A DNA stretch of 64,000 bases, from contig NZ_JACHZR010000003.1 of assembly GCF_014193695.1 (NCBI RefSeq), positions 434,001 to 498,000 of the forward strand, in the 5' to 3' direction. The notes below the pieces were generated by a model that made no database searches, was not told the DNA's origin, and was given only the letters and a program-made list of their open reading frames with translations. How positions within the stretch are numbered: position 1 is the stretch's first letter; every line of letters begins with the position of its first letter. Below, piece after piece: positions 18,983 to 26,722 of the stretch. The stretch comes from Rhizobium sp. BK316. GTDB lineage: Bacteria; Pseudomonadota; Alphaproteobacteria; Rhizobiales; Rhizobiaceae. The translations under genes were made by a program, and so were the position numbers.

Positions 18983-19775
18983 GCAAGTTCCGCGAGTGCG
19001 ATGCGCGCGACCGTCAGAGGCTTCTCCGCCGAGGCATGGTCGTCATCTTCAAGGAACCAGGCTGCGGAGAGACCGGAATAGGCGACGATCCATTTGAGCA
19101 GTCGCGCCGGCTCGATATCGGCTTCCTTGGAGACGATCGGCAACTGACGTTGGAGGCGTTCGGGATCTGTCACCGTCGGCAGGTCTTCGTTGGCGAAGAT
19201 ATTGGCGAAGTCGTAACCGCGCTCGCCATAGATCCGCTTGGGATCGATTGCCAGCCAGCCTCGGTCACCGAAATCGAGGATGTTGCGGTGATGGATGTCG
19301 CCATGAAGAATGCTGAGCTGCTGTGGTGCAGCAAGTAGATTGCTGGCGATCTTCCAGCAATCGACAAAGGTGCCGCCATAGGTATGTGCTGCCGGTTCCA
19401 GACTGCGGAACCAGCGCTCAAGCGTTGGGGAATCGTGAAGAGGCGTAGGGCGCGGCGCGTGCAGCCTTGCTGCAGTGCGCACCATGATGCGGCTTGCTTC
19501 ATCGTCTTCGCCGTTCAGCGCCATATTAAGCAGTGAATATTGTCCGTTGCCCGTTCCAGAAGGACAGCGTCGCCTTCATGCGCGTAGACACGAGCCGCGC
19601 CATCGCCATCCCACCATTTCATCAGCAATGCGCCGTCACGCTCGCTGCTGTCGGTTGCGACTTTCAGCATGGCAGGTTTGTCCTGCCAGATGACCGGCAG
19701 GAGACGGCTTGAATGGGTGATGATGGGTTCGCCGTCCGATGTCAGCGACCAGCGTTCGAGATAAGGCGAGAACAT
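18979..19775 (-). pseudogene. Streptomycin 6-kinase-like phosphotransferase, frameshifted
   Basis: Two adjacent frames together make one protein of the aminoglycoside/hydroxyurea phosphotransferase family (APH(6)-like). The first (19775 to 19515) has FSPYLERWSLTSDGEPIITH, MKWWDGDGAARV and HEGDAVLLERAT; the second (19524 to 18979) continues with the catalytic HGDIHHRNILDFGDRGWLAI and DPKRIYGERGYDFANIF. The break is at AATATTCACTGCTTAATATGG (minus strand), where losing one AT unit would restore a single frame. Either the strain has lost the enzyme or the sequence carries an error. No residue of the active site is missing. Confidence 0.82.
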
Positions 19776-19797
19776 GCGTGCATGCTACAGCATCGGC

Positions 19798-19893
19798 CCG
19801 AAAATCGGAATCGATTTTCGGAAAGCCTGATGCGTAGATTCTTCAAAGAGTTAGAGCGTCCTTCGTGCGTCCGAATGGACGCACGGCGCTCTA
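19798..19893. repeat. Rhizobial-type intergenic palindromic repeat
   Basis: Two perfect hairpins with the same GAAT loop lie close together: CCGAAAATCG-GAAT-CGATTTTCGG (19798-19821) and CGTGCGTCC-GAAT-GGACGCACG (19864-19885), the second enclosed in an outer AGAGCG/CGCTCT pair. This combination is reminiscent of the dispersed repeats scattered between rhizobial genes (RIME-like); only one copy is in this window, so the assignment rests on memory of the motif. Confidence 0.55.
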
Positions 19894-19912
19894 GCGGCAA
19901 TGCCCTGAAATG

Positions 19913-19938
19913 GAAATCCCGCCGTACGGCGGGATTTC
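19913..19938 (-). terminator. Hairpin downstream of the Old Yellow Enzyme gene
   Basis: A perfect 26-bp palindrome (GAAATCCCGCCGT and its complement) lies 16 bp after the stop of the Old Yellow Enzyme gene on the minus strand. T-tract is only moderate (ATTTC). Confidence 0.65.
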
Positions 19939-19954
19939 TGTTTGTCGAAGATGA

Positions 19955-21079
19955 TCAGGCGACCTTTTCGAGTGCCGGATAATCGACATAACCCTTTGCG
20001 CTGCCACCGTAGAAGGTGGACTGATCCGGGGTGTTGAGCGGCAGGTTCTTTTCCAGGCGCTCGACGAGATCGGGATTGGAGATGAAGGGTTTGCCGAAGG
20101 CGATGAGGTCGGCGGTGCCGTTTTCGACGGTTTCGATCGCCATATCTCTGTTGTAGCCGTTATTGACCATCCAGGCCGCCTTGCCGCCTGCCTTTTCATA
20201 GGCAGTGCGCAGCGCCTTGTAATCGAAGGAGGGATTGTCGCCCTGGCGATAATCGCGCTCGCCACCGGTCTGGCCCTCGACGACATGGATATAGGCGAGG
20301 TCGTACTTGGCGAGACCTTCAACGACATGCGTGAAGAGCGCCTGCGGGTTGGAATCGTAGGAGTCGCCCGAGGGGGTGACCGGCGAAATGCGGATTGCGG
20401 TGCGGCGGGCGCCGATTTCCCTGGTCACGGCTTCGACGACCTGGAAGGTGAAACTCGCACGGTTTTCGATCGAGCCGCCATATTCGTCGGTGCGGTCGTT
20501 GACGCCGTCGCGCATGAACTGGTCGAGCAGATAGCCATTGGCGCCGTGGATTTCGACACCGTCGAAACCGGCATCGATCGCGGCGCGTGCGGCCTTGCGA
20601 TAATCCTCGATGATCCCAGGGATTTCGGAGGCTTCGAGTGCGCGCGGCTCGGACGTGTCGGTAAAGGCGCCGGTGCCGTCAGCTTTGACGAGATAGGTCT
20701 TGGCCTTGGCGATGCGGTTGGTCGAGGAGACCGGCTTGCCGCCGTTCGGCTGCAGCTCGGTGTGGGAGATACGGCCGACATGCCACATCTGCACAACAAT
20801 CTTGCCGCCTTCGGCATGAACGGCATCCGTCACGCGCTTCCACCCGTCAAGGGCTTCCTTGCTGTAGAGGCCGGGAACATTGGCATAACCCTGGCCTTGA
20901 TGCGTGATGGCAGTCGCCTCGGTGATGATGAGGCCGGCCGTGGCGCGCTGCCGATAATATTCGACGTTGAGGTCGTTCGGGATTGCGCCCGGCGAGCGGT
21001 TGCGGGTAAGCGGCGCCATGACGATATGGTTCTTGAGAGCGATATCGCCGATCTGCGTCGGCTGGAAAAGCTTGGCCAT
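19955..21079 (-). CDS. NADH:flavin oxidoreductase, Old Yellow Enzyme family (NemA-like)
   Basis: A 374-residue FMN-dependent ene-reductase, TIM barrel. Signatures: NHIVMAPLTRNRSPG at the start of the barrel, WHVGRISH, the active-site DGVEIHGANGYLLDQF, DRTDEYGGSIENR, and the C-terminal flavin-phosphate site FGKPFISNPDLVERL. These enzymes reduce activated alkenes, nitro-esters and quinones, often in electrophile stress. Full family length. Upstream on the same strand are a possible 23-codon ORF and an ArsR regulator, the typical context of nemA-type genes. Confidence 0.92.
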   Translation of the reverse strand: MAKLFQPTQIGDIALKNHIVMAPLTRNRSPGAIPNDLNVEYYRQRATAGLIITEATAITHQGQGYANVPGLYSKEALDGWKRVTDAVHAEGGKIVVQMWHVGRISHTELQPNGGKPVSSTNRIAKAKTYLVKADGTGAFTDTSEPRALEASEIPGIIEDYRKAARAAIDAGFDGVEIHGANGYLLDQFMRDGVNDRTDEYGGSIENRASFTFQVVEAVTREIGARRTAIRISPVTPSGDSYDSNPQALFTHVVEGLAKYDLAYIHVVEGQTGGERDYRQGDNPSFDYKALRTAYEKAGGKAAWMVNNGYNRDMAIETVENGTADLIAFGKPFISNPDLVERLEKNLPLNTPDQSTFYGGSAKGYVDYPALEKVA

Positions 21080-21103
21080 GAAAGGTCCTTTCTGCTTGGG
21101 GGA

Positions 21104-21175
21104 TCACTCGGCGGCAGCGGAGGCGGTCTGCGCCCGGCCGGAGAGATAGGTGAGAACAGTTGCTGCAAGGGGCAT
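21104..21175 (-). CDS. Possible 23-residue peptide
   Basis: The short frame MPLAATVLTYLSGRAQTASA ends in AAE. It lies between ArsR and the Old Yellow Enzyme genes, starting 4 bp after the ArsR stop and ending 24 bp before the next ATG. Codon choice resembles genuine genes, but there is no clear ribosome site and no recognised family. Treat as tentative. Confidence 0.25.
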   Translation of the reverse strand: MPLAATVLTYLSGRAQTASAAAE

Positions 21176-21178
21176 GAT

Positions 21179-21472
21179 TTACAGATCCTGCGTCAGCTGC
21201 TGGAGGAAGGCAGCGATCGTTTCTTCGTTGCGCTTGTAGAAGATCCACTGGCCGACGCGCTTGCTGGTGACGAGGCCGGCACGGTGAAGGGTGCCGAGGT
21301 GCGCGGACACGGTGGACTGGGAAAGGCCGCAGCGTTCGAACTGACTGGCGCAGACGCCCATTTCAAATGGGTGCTCCTGCGTCGGAAAATGTTCTTCCGG
21401 GTTTTTCAGCCAGTTGAGGATGTCCATCCGGGCAGGGTTGGCCAGCGCCTTGAGGATCTCGTCTTTGTCCAT
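21179..21472 (-). CDS. ArsR-family transcriptional regulator
   Basis: A 97-residue winged-helix repressor: ILKALANPARMDILNWLKNP, QSTVSAHLGTLHRAGLVTS and KRVGQWIFYKRNEE. Cys residues (VCASQF, ERCGL) sit just before the recognition helix, where ArsR-type thiol or metal sensors place them, so it may sense electrophiles or metals. It precedes the Old Yellow Enzyme on the same strand, 99 bp away, probably in the same operon. In S. meliloti an ArsR-type gene flanks the AbcR sRNAs and lsrB, as here. Confidence 0.9.
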   Translation of the reverse strand: MDKDEILKALANPARMDILNWLKNPEEHFPTQEHPFEMGVCASQFERCGLSQSTVSAHLGTLHRAGLVTSKRVGQWIFYKRNEETIAAFLQQLTQDL

Positions 21473-21586
21473 CGTCGTTCATCGAACTATAAATCGGATT
21501 TTCTCGATATATGGTTCGAAGATTCTCGATATGCAAATCACGGAGGCGTGAGGGCAGGGCTTTTTCGTTCCGCTTAAAATTTAAGC

Positions 21587-21701
21587 AAAAAAAGAGGGCC
21601 ACTGGAAAACCAGGGCCCTTATAAGTGTGAAGGTCAAAAACCTCCAGAGGGGAACAGCCAACGCGGTGGCACTGGGAGAGAAACCACCAAATGCATCAGC
21701 T
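21587..21701 (-). ncRNA. abcR: AbcR-type trans-acting small RNA, copy A
   Basis: A minus-strand transcript of about 115 nt. It is preceded by TTGAAA (21731-21736) and CATATC (21708-21713) 17 bp apart, starts at AGCTGATGCA, and ends at a strong intrinsic terminator (stem around 21594-21619, then seven T at 21587-21593). A CTCCC motif (minus strand of 21674-21678) and GTTCCCCTCTGG look like anti-Shine-Dalgarno loops. It is repeated 243 bp away. The arrangement as a tandem pair between an ArsR gene and lsrB matches the AbcR1/AbcR2 sRNAs (alpha-r15 family) that repress ABC-transporter mRNAs with Hfq in rhizobia and Agrobacterium. Which copy is AbcR1 is not resolved. Confidence 0.82.
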
Positions 21702-21829
21702 ATGAGCGATATGGTGGTTCTTTGTGCAGCTTTCAATAGTTTTTTGTGCATGTCAGCTATGCACTGCACAAATTTTTCCGCATTGCGGTATCTGCCGGCA
21801 AAAATTCAGGCAAAAAGAAAAATTGGGGC

Positions 21830-21945
21830 AAAAAAAGAGGGCCACCGGAAAACCAGGGCCCTTATAAGTGTGAAGGTCAAAAACCTCCAGAGGGGAACAG
21901 CTAATGCGGTGGAACTGGGAGGAAAAGCCACCGTGTGCATCAGCT
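21830..21945 (-). ncRNA. abcR: AbcR-type trans-acting small RNA, copy B
   Basis: The second copy has the same geometry: TTGCCG (minus strand of 21975-21980), 17-bp spacer, CAAATA (21952-21957), 6 nt to the inferred start AGCTGATGCA, CCTCCC anti-Shine-Dalgarno motif (minus strand of 21917-21922), conserved middle, GC-rich stem and seven T at 21830-21836. The terminator half is nearly identical to copy A, while the 5' region around the first loop differs (GGTGGCTTTTCC against GGTGGTTTCTCT), which could give the two different targets. Confidence 0.82.
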
Positions 21946-22047
21946 GTGTGCTATTTGGTGTTTTAATGAGCAAACGGCAACCCTTTTTTGTGCATGTCAG
22001 TCATGCGCAGGTTGCATGATTTGAAATCTCTTCCATAAAAATGGAAA

Positions 22048-22944
22048 TCAGAAGTTCCAGTTGCGGGCCTTGCTGACGATGAAATCGCGGAAGGCTTTCA
22101 ACTTGGCGGCGTTTTTTATCTCGTCAGGATAGCAGAAATAGGTATCGAAGGAGGGGACGTCGGCATTGATCGCAAGCTGAATCAGGCCGGGGTCTCGACC
22201 GACGATATAATCCGGCAGGCAGGCGATTCCGATGCCGAGAAGGCAAGCGCGCTTGATCGAGGTCTGGCTGTTGATCTGCAGATGCGGAATGCGCTTGTTG
22301 TCCGACGAGCGGCCGGCGATTTCCAGCCAGTTGACGTCGAGCAGATAGTTCGGTGCGGGTTCGCCGAAAGTGATGATGCGATGATTGTCCAGATCCTCGA
22401 TCTTTTGCGGCTCGCCATGGCGGTTGATGTAGGAGGGGGCCGCATAAACGTGCATATGCACGGTGAAGAGCTTGCGCTGGATCAGGTCGGACTGCTGCGG
22501 CTGGCGAAGGCGGATGGCGCAATCGGCATGGCGCATGTTCACATCCACTTCCTCGTTGTCGAGGATGAGCTGGATCTGAACATCGGGATAAAGCTGCAGG
22601 AATTCCTGGATCTTGTCTGTCAGCCAGCCCTGGCCGAGGCCGACAGTCGTGGTGACGCGCAACTTGCCGGACGGCGTTTCCGTCGTTTCGGTCAGCTGCA
22701 TCTTCACGGTTTCAAGCTTCAGAAGCACATCATGGGCGGTGCGGTAAAGCAGCTCGCCCTGTTCGGTGAGGATCAGGCCGCGCGCATGGCGGTGGAAGAG
22801 CTTGGTGCCCACATCCTGCTCGAGCGCGCTGACCTGACGGCTGATGGCCGACTGGGACAGATGCAGCTTGTCAGCCGCATGCGTAAAAGATCCGGCTTCG
22901 GCGGCTGCGTGGAAAATACGCAGCTTGTCCCAATCCAATGGCAT
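22048..22944 (-). CDS. lsrB: LysR-family regulator LsrB
   Basis: A 298-residue LysR regulator starting MPLDWDKLRIFHAAAEAGSF with GGGGTGGGGGA directly upstream. The HTH is HAADKLHLSQSAISRQVSALE; the effector domain includes RVTTTVGLGQGWLTDK. In S. meliloti and Agrobacterium LsrB controls oxidative-stress and LPS-related genes and senses redox state through cysteines; several Cys occur here (ADCAIRL, KRACLLGIGIACLPDY, FCYPDE). It is 22 bp downstream of trxB, so the two are probably co-transcribed. Identification rests on similarity plus identical gene order. Confidence 0.85.
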   Translation of the reverse strand: MPLDWDKLRIFHAAAEAGSFTHAADKLHLSQSAISRQVSALEQDVGTKLFHRHARGLILTEQGELLYRTAHDVLLKLETVKMQLTETTETPSGKLRVTTTVGLGQGWLTDKIQEFLQLYPDVQIQLILDNEEVDVNMRHADCAIRLRQPQQSDLIQRKLFTVHMHVYAAPSYINRHGEPQKIEDLDNHRIITFGEPAPNYLLDVNWLEIAGRSSDNKRIPHLQINSQTSIKRACLLGIGIACLPDYIVGRDPGLIQLAINADVPSFDTYFCYPDEIKNAAKLKAFRDFIVSKARNWNF

Positions 22945-22966
22945 TCCCCCACCCCTCATGCCACAA

Positions 22967-23941
22967 TTACTCCGCTGCTACGGCAACGGGCATATGGCCC
23001 GTCAGATAACGTTCTGCCTCGAGGGCGGCCATGCATCCCATGCCTGCGGCGGTGATCGCCTGGCGGAACGTATCATCCGTCACATCGCCTGCGGCATAGA
23101 CTCCCTCCAGGCTGGTCGCAGTCGAATCCGGTGCGGTCCAGAGATAGCCATTGTCCTTCAGCTTCAGCTTGCCCTTGAAAAGTTCGGTTGCGGGCGCGTG
23201 ACCGATTGCCACGAAGACACCATCAATGGCGACATCGGTGATGGCGCCGGTGCGGGTATCGCGCAGGCGAGCGCCGGAAACGGACGGCGGCATGGGGGGC
23301 TTTGCCGGCGTACCCGTGATCTCGGCGACCTCGGTGTTCCAGAGAACCTTGACGTTCTCCTTGGAAAAGAGACGTTCCTGCAGGATCTTTTCTGCGCGGA
23401 AGCCGTCGCGGCGGTGCACGACGGTGACCGACTTCGCGATGTTGGAGAGATAGAGCGCTTCCTCGACGGCGCTGTTGCCGCCGCCGACCACGATCACATC
23501 CTTGTTGCGATAGAAGAAGCCATCGCAGGTGGCGCAGGCCGAGACGCCGAAGCCCTGGAAATGCTGCTCGCTTTCGATGCCGAGCCATTTGGCCTTGGCG
23601 CCGGTCGCGATAACAAGCGTATCGGCGGTCCAGACCTGGCCGCTATCGGTGCGGGCAACGAAGGGGCGCTGGTTGAGATCGACTTCGGTCACGAGGTCGT
23701 TGACGATTTCGGCGCCGACATGCTGGGCTTGCTGCAACATCTGGTCCATCAGCCACGGCCCCTGGATCGGATCGGCAAAGCCCGGATAGTTCTCGACGTC
23801 GGTGGTGATCATGAGCTGTCCACCCTGTTCCAGACCGGCGATCAAAACCGGTTTCAGCATGGCGCGCGCGGCATAGACCGCGGCCGTATAACCGGCAGGT
23901 CCGGAGCCGATGATGAGCACCTTGGTATGGCGGGCAGACAT
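22967..23941 (-). CDS. trxB: Thioredoxin reductase
   Basis: A 324-residue flavoenzyme of the low-molecular-weight type. It has the FAD motif IIGSGPAGYTAAVYAARAM, the redox-active pair CATC (GVSACATCDGFFYR), the NADPH motif VVGGGNSAVEEALYL and the C-terminal YAAGDVTDDTFRQAITAAG. It reduces thioredoxin with NADPH in the cytosol. Start: ATG at MSARHTKVLI preceded by AAAGGAAA; the open frame extends 24 codons more without homology. It sits in front of lsrB, a redox regulator. Confidence 0.95.
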   Translation of the reverse strand: MSARHTKVLIIGSGPAGYTAAVYAARAMLKPVLIAGLEQGGQLMITTDVENYPGFADPIQGPWLMDQMLQQAQHVGAEIVNDLVTEVDLNQRPFVARTDSGQVWTADTLVIATGAKAKWLGIESEQHFQGFGVSACATCDGFFYRNKDVIVVGGGNSAVEEALYLSNIAKSVTVVHRRDGFRAEKILQERLFSKENVKVLWNTEVAEITGTPAKPPMPPSVSGARLRDTRTGAITDVAIDGVFVAIGHAPATELFKGKLKLKDNGYLWTAPDSTATSLEGVYAAGDVTDDTFRQAITAAGMGCMAALEAERYLTGHMPVAVAAE

Positions 23942-24171
23942 GGAATTTCCTTTCGACTGGCAGGATGCGGCGGCTAAGAGGTGAATAAGGCCGTTTCGCG
24001 ATCCCATCGCCATTTATGAACGACCAATGCTTTTATTCAAGGGCAGCCGTGCATTACCAACAAGGCAAATGCACCGGCTTTGCAAGATTCCGTCATCTCA
24101 CTGAAACTTTCTTGCGTATTCCGTGGCTTTATATAGAAGCTGCCCGCGGGGAATTAAAGAAAGGCCTGAGC

Positions 24172-24639
24172 GTGGTTCGCGCTGAACTTGACGTCATCGA
24201 CATAAAGATATTGCGAGAACTGCAGGCAGACGGCCGCATGACCAATGTGGAGCTTGCCGATCGGGTGGGAATATCGGCGCCGCCCTGCCTGCGTCGTGTG
24301 CGCAAGCTCGAAGAGGCCGGCGTCATCGAAGGCTATCACGCGATGCTGAACAGCCCGAAGCTCGGGCTCGATCTCGTCGCCTTCTGCATGGTCGGCCTCA
24401 AGCACCAGTCCGAAGCCAATCTGAAGGCCTTTGCCGCGGCCACCACCGAATGGCCGCTGGTGCGTCAGGCCTGGATGGTGTCCGGCGACAGCGATTTCCT
24501 GCTGCATTGCGTGGCTCAGAACCTCACGCGCTTTCAGGATTTCGTCATCGAAGTGCTGACGGCCAACGAGCATGTCGATACCGTTCGCACCATGCTGACG
24601 ATCCGGCAGGTGAAGAAGCTCGGGCTGGTAGAACTGTAA
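24172..24639 (+). CDS. lrp: Lrp/AsnC-family transcriptional regulator
   Basis: A 155-residue regulator starting at GTG (V-RAELDVIDIKILRELQAD). HTH: RMTNVELADRVGISAPPCLR, RVRKLEEAGVIEGYHAML; RAM ligand domain: FCMVGLKHQSEANLKAFAA. AAAGG sits about 10 bp upstream of the GTG. A longer frame from 24016 would be atypical. It is divergent from trxB, as in S. meliloti, and convergent with remains of a glycosyltransferase gene. Confidence 0.88.
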   Translation: MVRAELDVIDIKILRELQADGRMTNVELADRVGISAPPCLRRVRKLEEAGVIEGYHAMLNSPKLGLDLVAFCMVGLKHQSEANLKAFAAATTEWPLVRQAWMVSGDSDFLLHCVAQNLTRFQDFVIEVLTANEHVDTVRTMLTIRQVKKLGLVEL

Positions 24640-24640
24640 T

Positions 24641-24799
24641 CTAGCTAGCCGCGCCAGGCCTTGCTGAGCCCGTGGCCTCCGGCGGCAGCTCGGGATCGCG
24701 CCAGAAGCTCTTGAAATGGCGCGGCGCGCAGGCATTCTTGAAGCTTACGCACCATTCGCGCGGCCAATATTGCAGATGTCCATGCGTCTGACGAAAGGC
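24641..24799 (-). pseudogene. Remnant C-terminus of a glycosyltransferase
   Basis: Directly after the stop of the LPS glycosyltransferase, and in the same frame, the minus strand stays open for 52 codons: HGHLQYWPREWCVSFKNACA, PRHFKSFWRDPELPPEA, ending GSARPGAAS. The string YWPREWCVSFK resembles the C-terminal region of LPS or capsule glycosyltransferases, but there is no start codon and the catalytic part is absent. It sits where, as I recall, S. meliloti has lpsE, lpsD and lpsC between lpsB and lrp, so it is probably the tail of a lost member of that cluster. Confidence 0.55.
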
Positions 24800-25849
24800 T
24801 TACGCGCCGAGAAGTTGCTGGTAAATTCGGTTGATCGCCGTCGCTTCCTTTTCCAGTGCGAAATTTTCCCGTACGTGCCGGAGAGCCGTCTCGCCCTGTG
24901 CGATGGCGAGGGCGGGATCGGCAAGATAGGTGGCGATGGCTGCCATCAGCGCCTCGCCATCACCGGGCGGCACGACGACGCCGTTCTCGCCCGGCACGAT
25001 CATCTCGGCATAAGCGCCGGCATCGGATGCCACGACTGCCGTTTTCGAGGCCATGGCTTCCAGCGGTGTGAGGCCGAAGCCCTCGTTGCGGGAAGGGGCG
25101 ACGTAGAGCGTCAGGCGGCGATACCAGACTTTGATATCAGGGACTTCGCCGATGAAGACGATGCGGTTGGTGAGGCCGGCTGCGGAAATGTCGGCCTTCA
25201 GCTTGTCGGCGAATGCCGTATGCTCCGGCGTGACGCGGCCGGAAATGACGGCCGTCCAGTCCGGATGCTGCGGCAGCAGTGCGATCATCGCCTGGACGAA
25301 AAGGTCGGTACCCTTTTGATGGCGCACGCGGCCGAAGCAGCCGACGAGATAGCGGCCCGGCAGGCCGGTAGCAGCGATCGTATCGTCAGACCCTTCAGGC
25401 GGGTGGAAGAGGGTAAGATCGACGCCGTGCTGGATGACCGTGTGCGGTACCTTGAGGAAGGAGCCGGAACGGCTGCTGGTGGCGATGACAGCATCCATCT
25501 GGCGGATCAGCCAGCGCGTATAGGAAGTATGGCGGCGCTGGGCGGCCGAGGTGAAGACGAGCTTCAGCGGCATGCGCAGCACGTGGCGCATGAGGATGCC
25601 CGCCGCCATCTCATTGTTGCGGCGCGCGTGCCAGATGCGGCGGCGCCGGCCGGCCGGCGGACGCCAGAGGCCGGCAAGCTGCGGCCATTTCAAACGGGGA
25701 AGTTCCGGCGGCAGGCCGGGGCCGAGTGCGGCGATCCTGATCCCCAGCCGGATCTGGCAAGGGATGAGCTGGACGATCGTCGACGTGACGCCGGAGAGCC
25801 GGCGTTTCAGGTTGGGCGCGATGATCTCGACGTCACTGATATCCGGCAC
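24800..25849 (-). CDS. lpcC: LPS core glycosyltransferase (LpcC/LpsB-like, GT4 family)
   Basis: A 349-residue GT4-type retaining glycosyltransferase. N-terminal acceptor domain with IAPNLKRRLSGVTSTIVQLI; C-terminal nucleotide-sugar domain with GRVRHQKGTDLFVQAMIALL and the EX7E-like region APSRNEGFGLTPLEAMASKT. Homologues (LpcC of R. leguminosarum, LpsB of S. meliloti) add mannose to the Kdo of the LPS core. It follows greA by 31 bp on the same strand, as in S. meliloti. The frame contains no break, unlike its truncated neighbour. Confidence 0.82.
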   Translation of the reverse strand: MPDISDVEIIAPNLKRRLSGVTSTIVQLIPCQIRLGIRIAALGPGLPPELPRLKWPQLAGLWRPPAGRRRRIWHARRNNEMAAGILMRHVLRMPLKLVFTSAAQRRHTSYTRWLIRQMDAVIATSSRSGSFLKVPHTVIQHGVDLTLFHPPEGSDDTIAATGLPGRYLVGCFGRVRHQKGTDLFVQAMIALLPQHPDWTAVISGRVTPEHTAFADKLKADISAAGLTNRIVFIGEVPDIKVWYRRLTLYVAPSRNEGFGLTPLEAMASKTAVVASDAGAYAEMIVPGENGVVVPPGDGEALMAAIATYLADPALAIAQGETALRHVRENFALEKEATAINRIYQQLLGA

Positions 25850-25880
25850 TGGCTGCTCTTGTTGAGAGAGGCGAAGGCGA

Positions 25881-26357
25881 TCAACCCCAGGAAACGGAAA
25901 GGATTTCGTAGGCTTTCGAACCGCCGGGCGCGTTGACTTCGATGGAATCGCCGACTTCCTTGCCGATCAGCGCGCGGGCGATCGGGGAGGAGATGGAGAT
26001 GCGGCCCTGCTTCACGTCGGCTTCCTGATCGCCGACGATCTGATAGGTCTTTTCCTCTTCGGTGTCCTCGTCGATGAGCTTCACCTTGGCGCCGAACTTG
26101 ATCTTGTCGCCCGACATCTTGGAGAGGTCGATGATTTCGGCACGCGCCGTCAGGTCTTCGAGCTCGGTAATGCGGCCTTCATTGTGGCTCTGCGCTTCCT
26201 TGGCGGCATGGTACTCGGCATTTTCGGAGAGGTCGCCATGGGCGCGCGCTTCCGCAATTGCCTCGATGATTCGCGGGCGCTCCTCCTGCTGACGCCAGCG
26301 CAGTTCTTCCTGCAGCTTGACGAAACCACCCTGTGTCATCGGTACCTTATCAACCAT
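25881..26357 (-). CDS. greA: Transcription elongation factor GreA
   Basis: A 158-residue protein, standard length. N-terminal coiled coil with [40 protein letters not shown] (acidic tip residues D and E) and C-terminal FKBP-like domain with [20 protein letters not shown]. GreA stimulates transcript cleavage by backtracked RNA polymerase. ATG (MVDKVPMT) with AAGGA 8-12 bp upstream; a longer frame adds eight non-conserved residues. Lies downstream of carB on the same strand but separated by the DUF2235 gene. Confidence 0.95.
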   Translation of the reverse strand: MVDKVPMTQGGFVKLQEELRWRQQEERPRIIEAIAEARAHGDLSENAEYHAAKEAQSHNEGRITELEDLTARAEIIDLSKMSGDKIKFGAKVKLIDEDTEEEKTYQIVGDQEADVKQGRISISSPIARALIGKEVGDSIEVNAPGGSKAYEILSVSWG

Positions 26358-26607
26358 TTTTTCGTCCTTCTCTCCCTGCATCTACAGTTCGCGCAGACAC
26401 AAAAGAAAACAGGTCCCGAAGGGGAACTTCGGAACCATGTTACAATCTTAGTTCGTTGCTTATAGCAGATCGACACGCGCCATTTCCATAAAATTCGTAT
26501 CGGCGCTTTTTGCTTCCCGCAGAAGTGCCTGCTTTTGAAGGGAAGTTGCATGAAGGCCCGCTTCTTGGCCTTGATTTTGCCGCCATGAATATTTGGTGAA
26601 CATGCTG
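26358..26607. other. Intergenic region upstream of greA
   Basis: About 250 bp with no supported gene. It probably contains the greA promoter. The plus-strand gene remnant at 26608 follows. Confidence 0.35.
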
Positions 26608-26710
26608 ATGAAGAAATCACTTAGAGAACGGTTGGCGATCCTCTCCGATGCCGCTAAATATGATGCTTCCCGCGCCGTCGGCGGCAGGGGCAAACGGGAT
26701 TCGGTAACCT
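26608..26710 (+). pseudogene. N-terminal remnant of a radical-SAM DNA modification/repair protein
   Basis: The plus-strand frame MKKSLRERLAILSDAAKYDA, then SRAVGGRGKRDS, strongly recalls the start of the 'putative DNA modification/repair radical SAM' family, whose members usually open with this pattern, continue with a Cys after the DAS and lead into the radical SAM CxxxCxxC region. Here the similarity stops within about 35 residues, the expected Cys is Arg, and the rest is missing: the minus-strand DUF2235 gene ends 12 bp later. It looks like the stump of a deleted gene. Confidence 0.45.
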
Positions 26711-26722
26711 CCAGTGCCCGTG

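Noticed and set aside
21585..22015. Insertion-sequence ends or a short mobile repeat
   Set aside because: The direct repeats contain promoters and T-run terminators of equal geometry and no transposase or inverted ends; sRNA genes explain them better.
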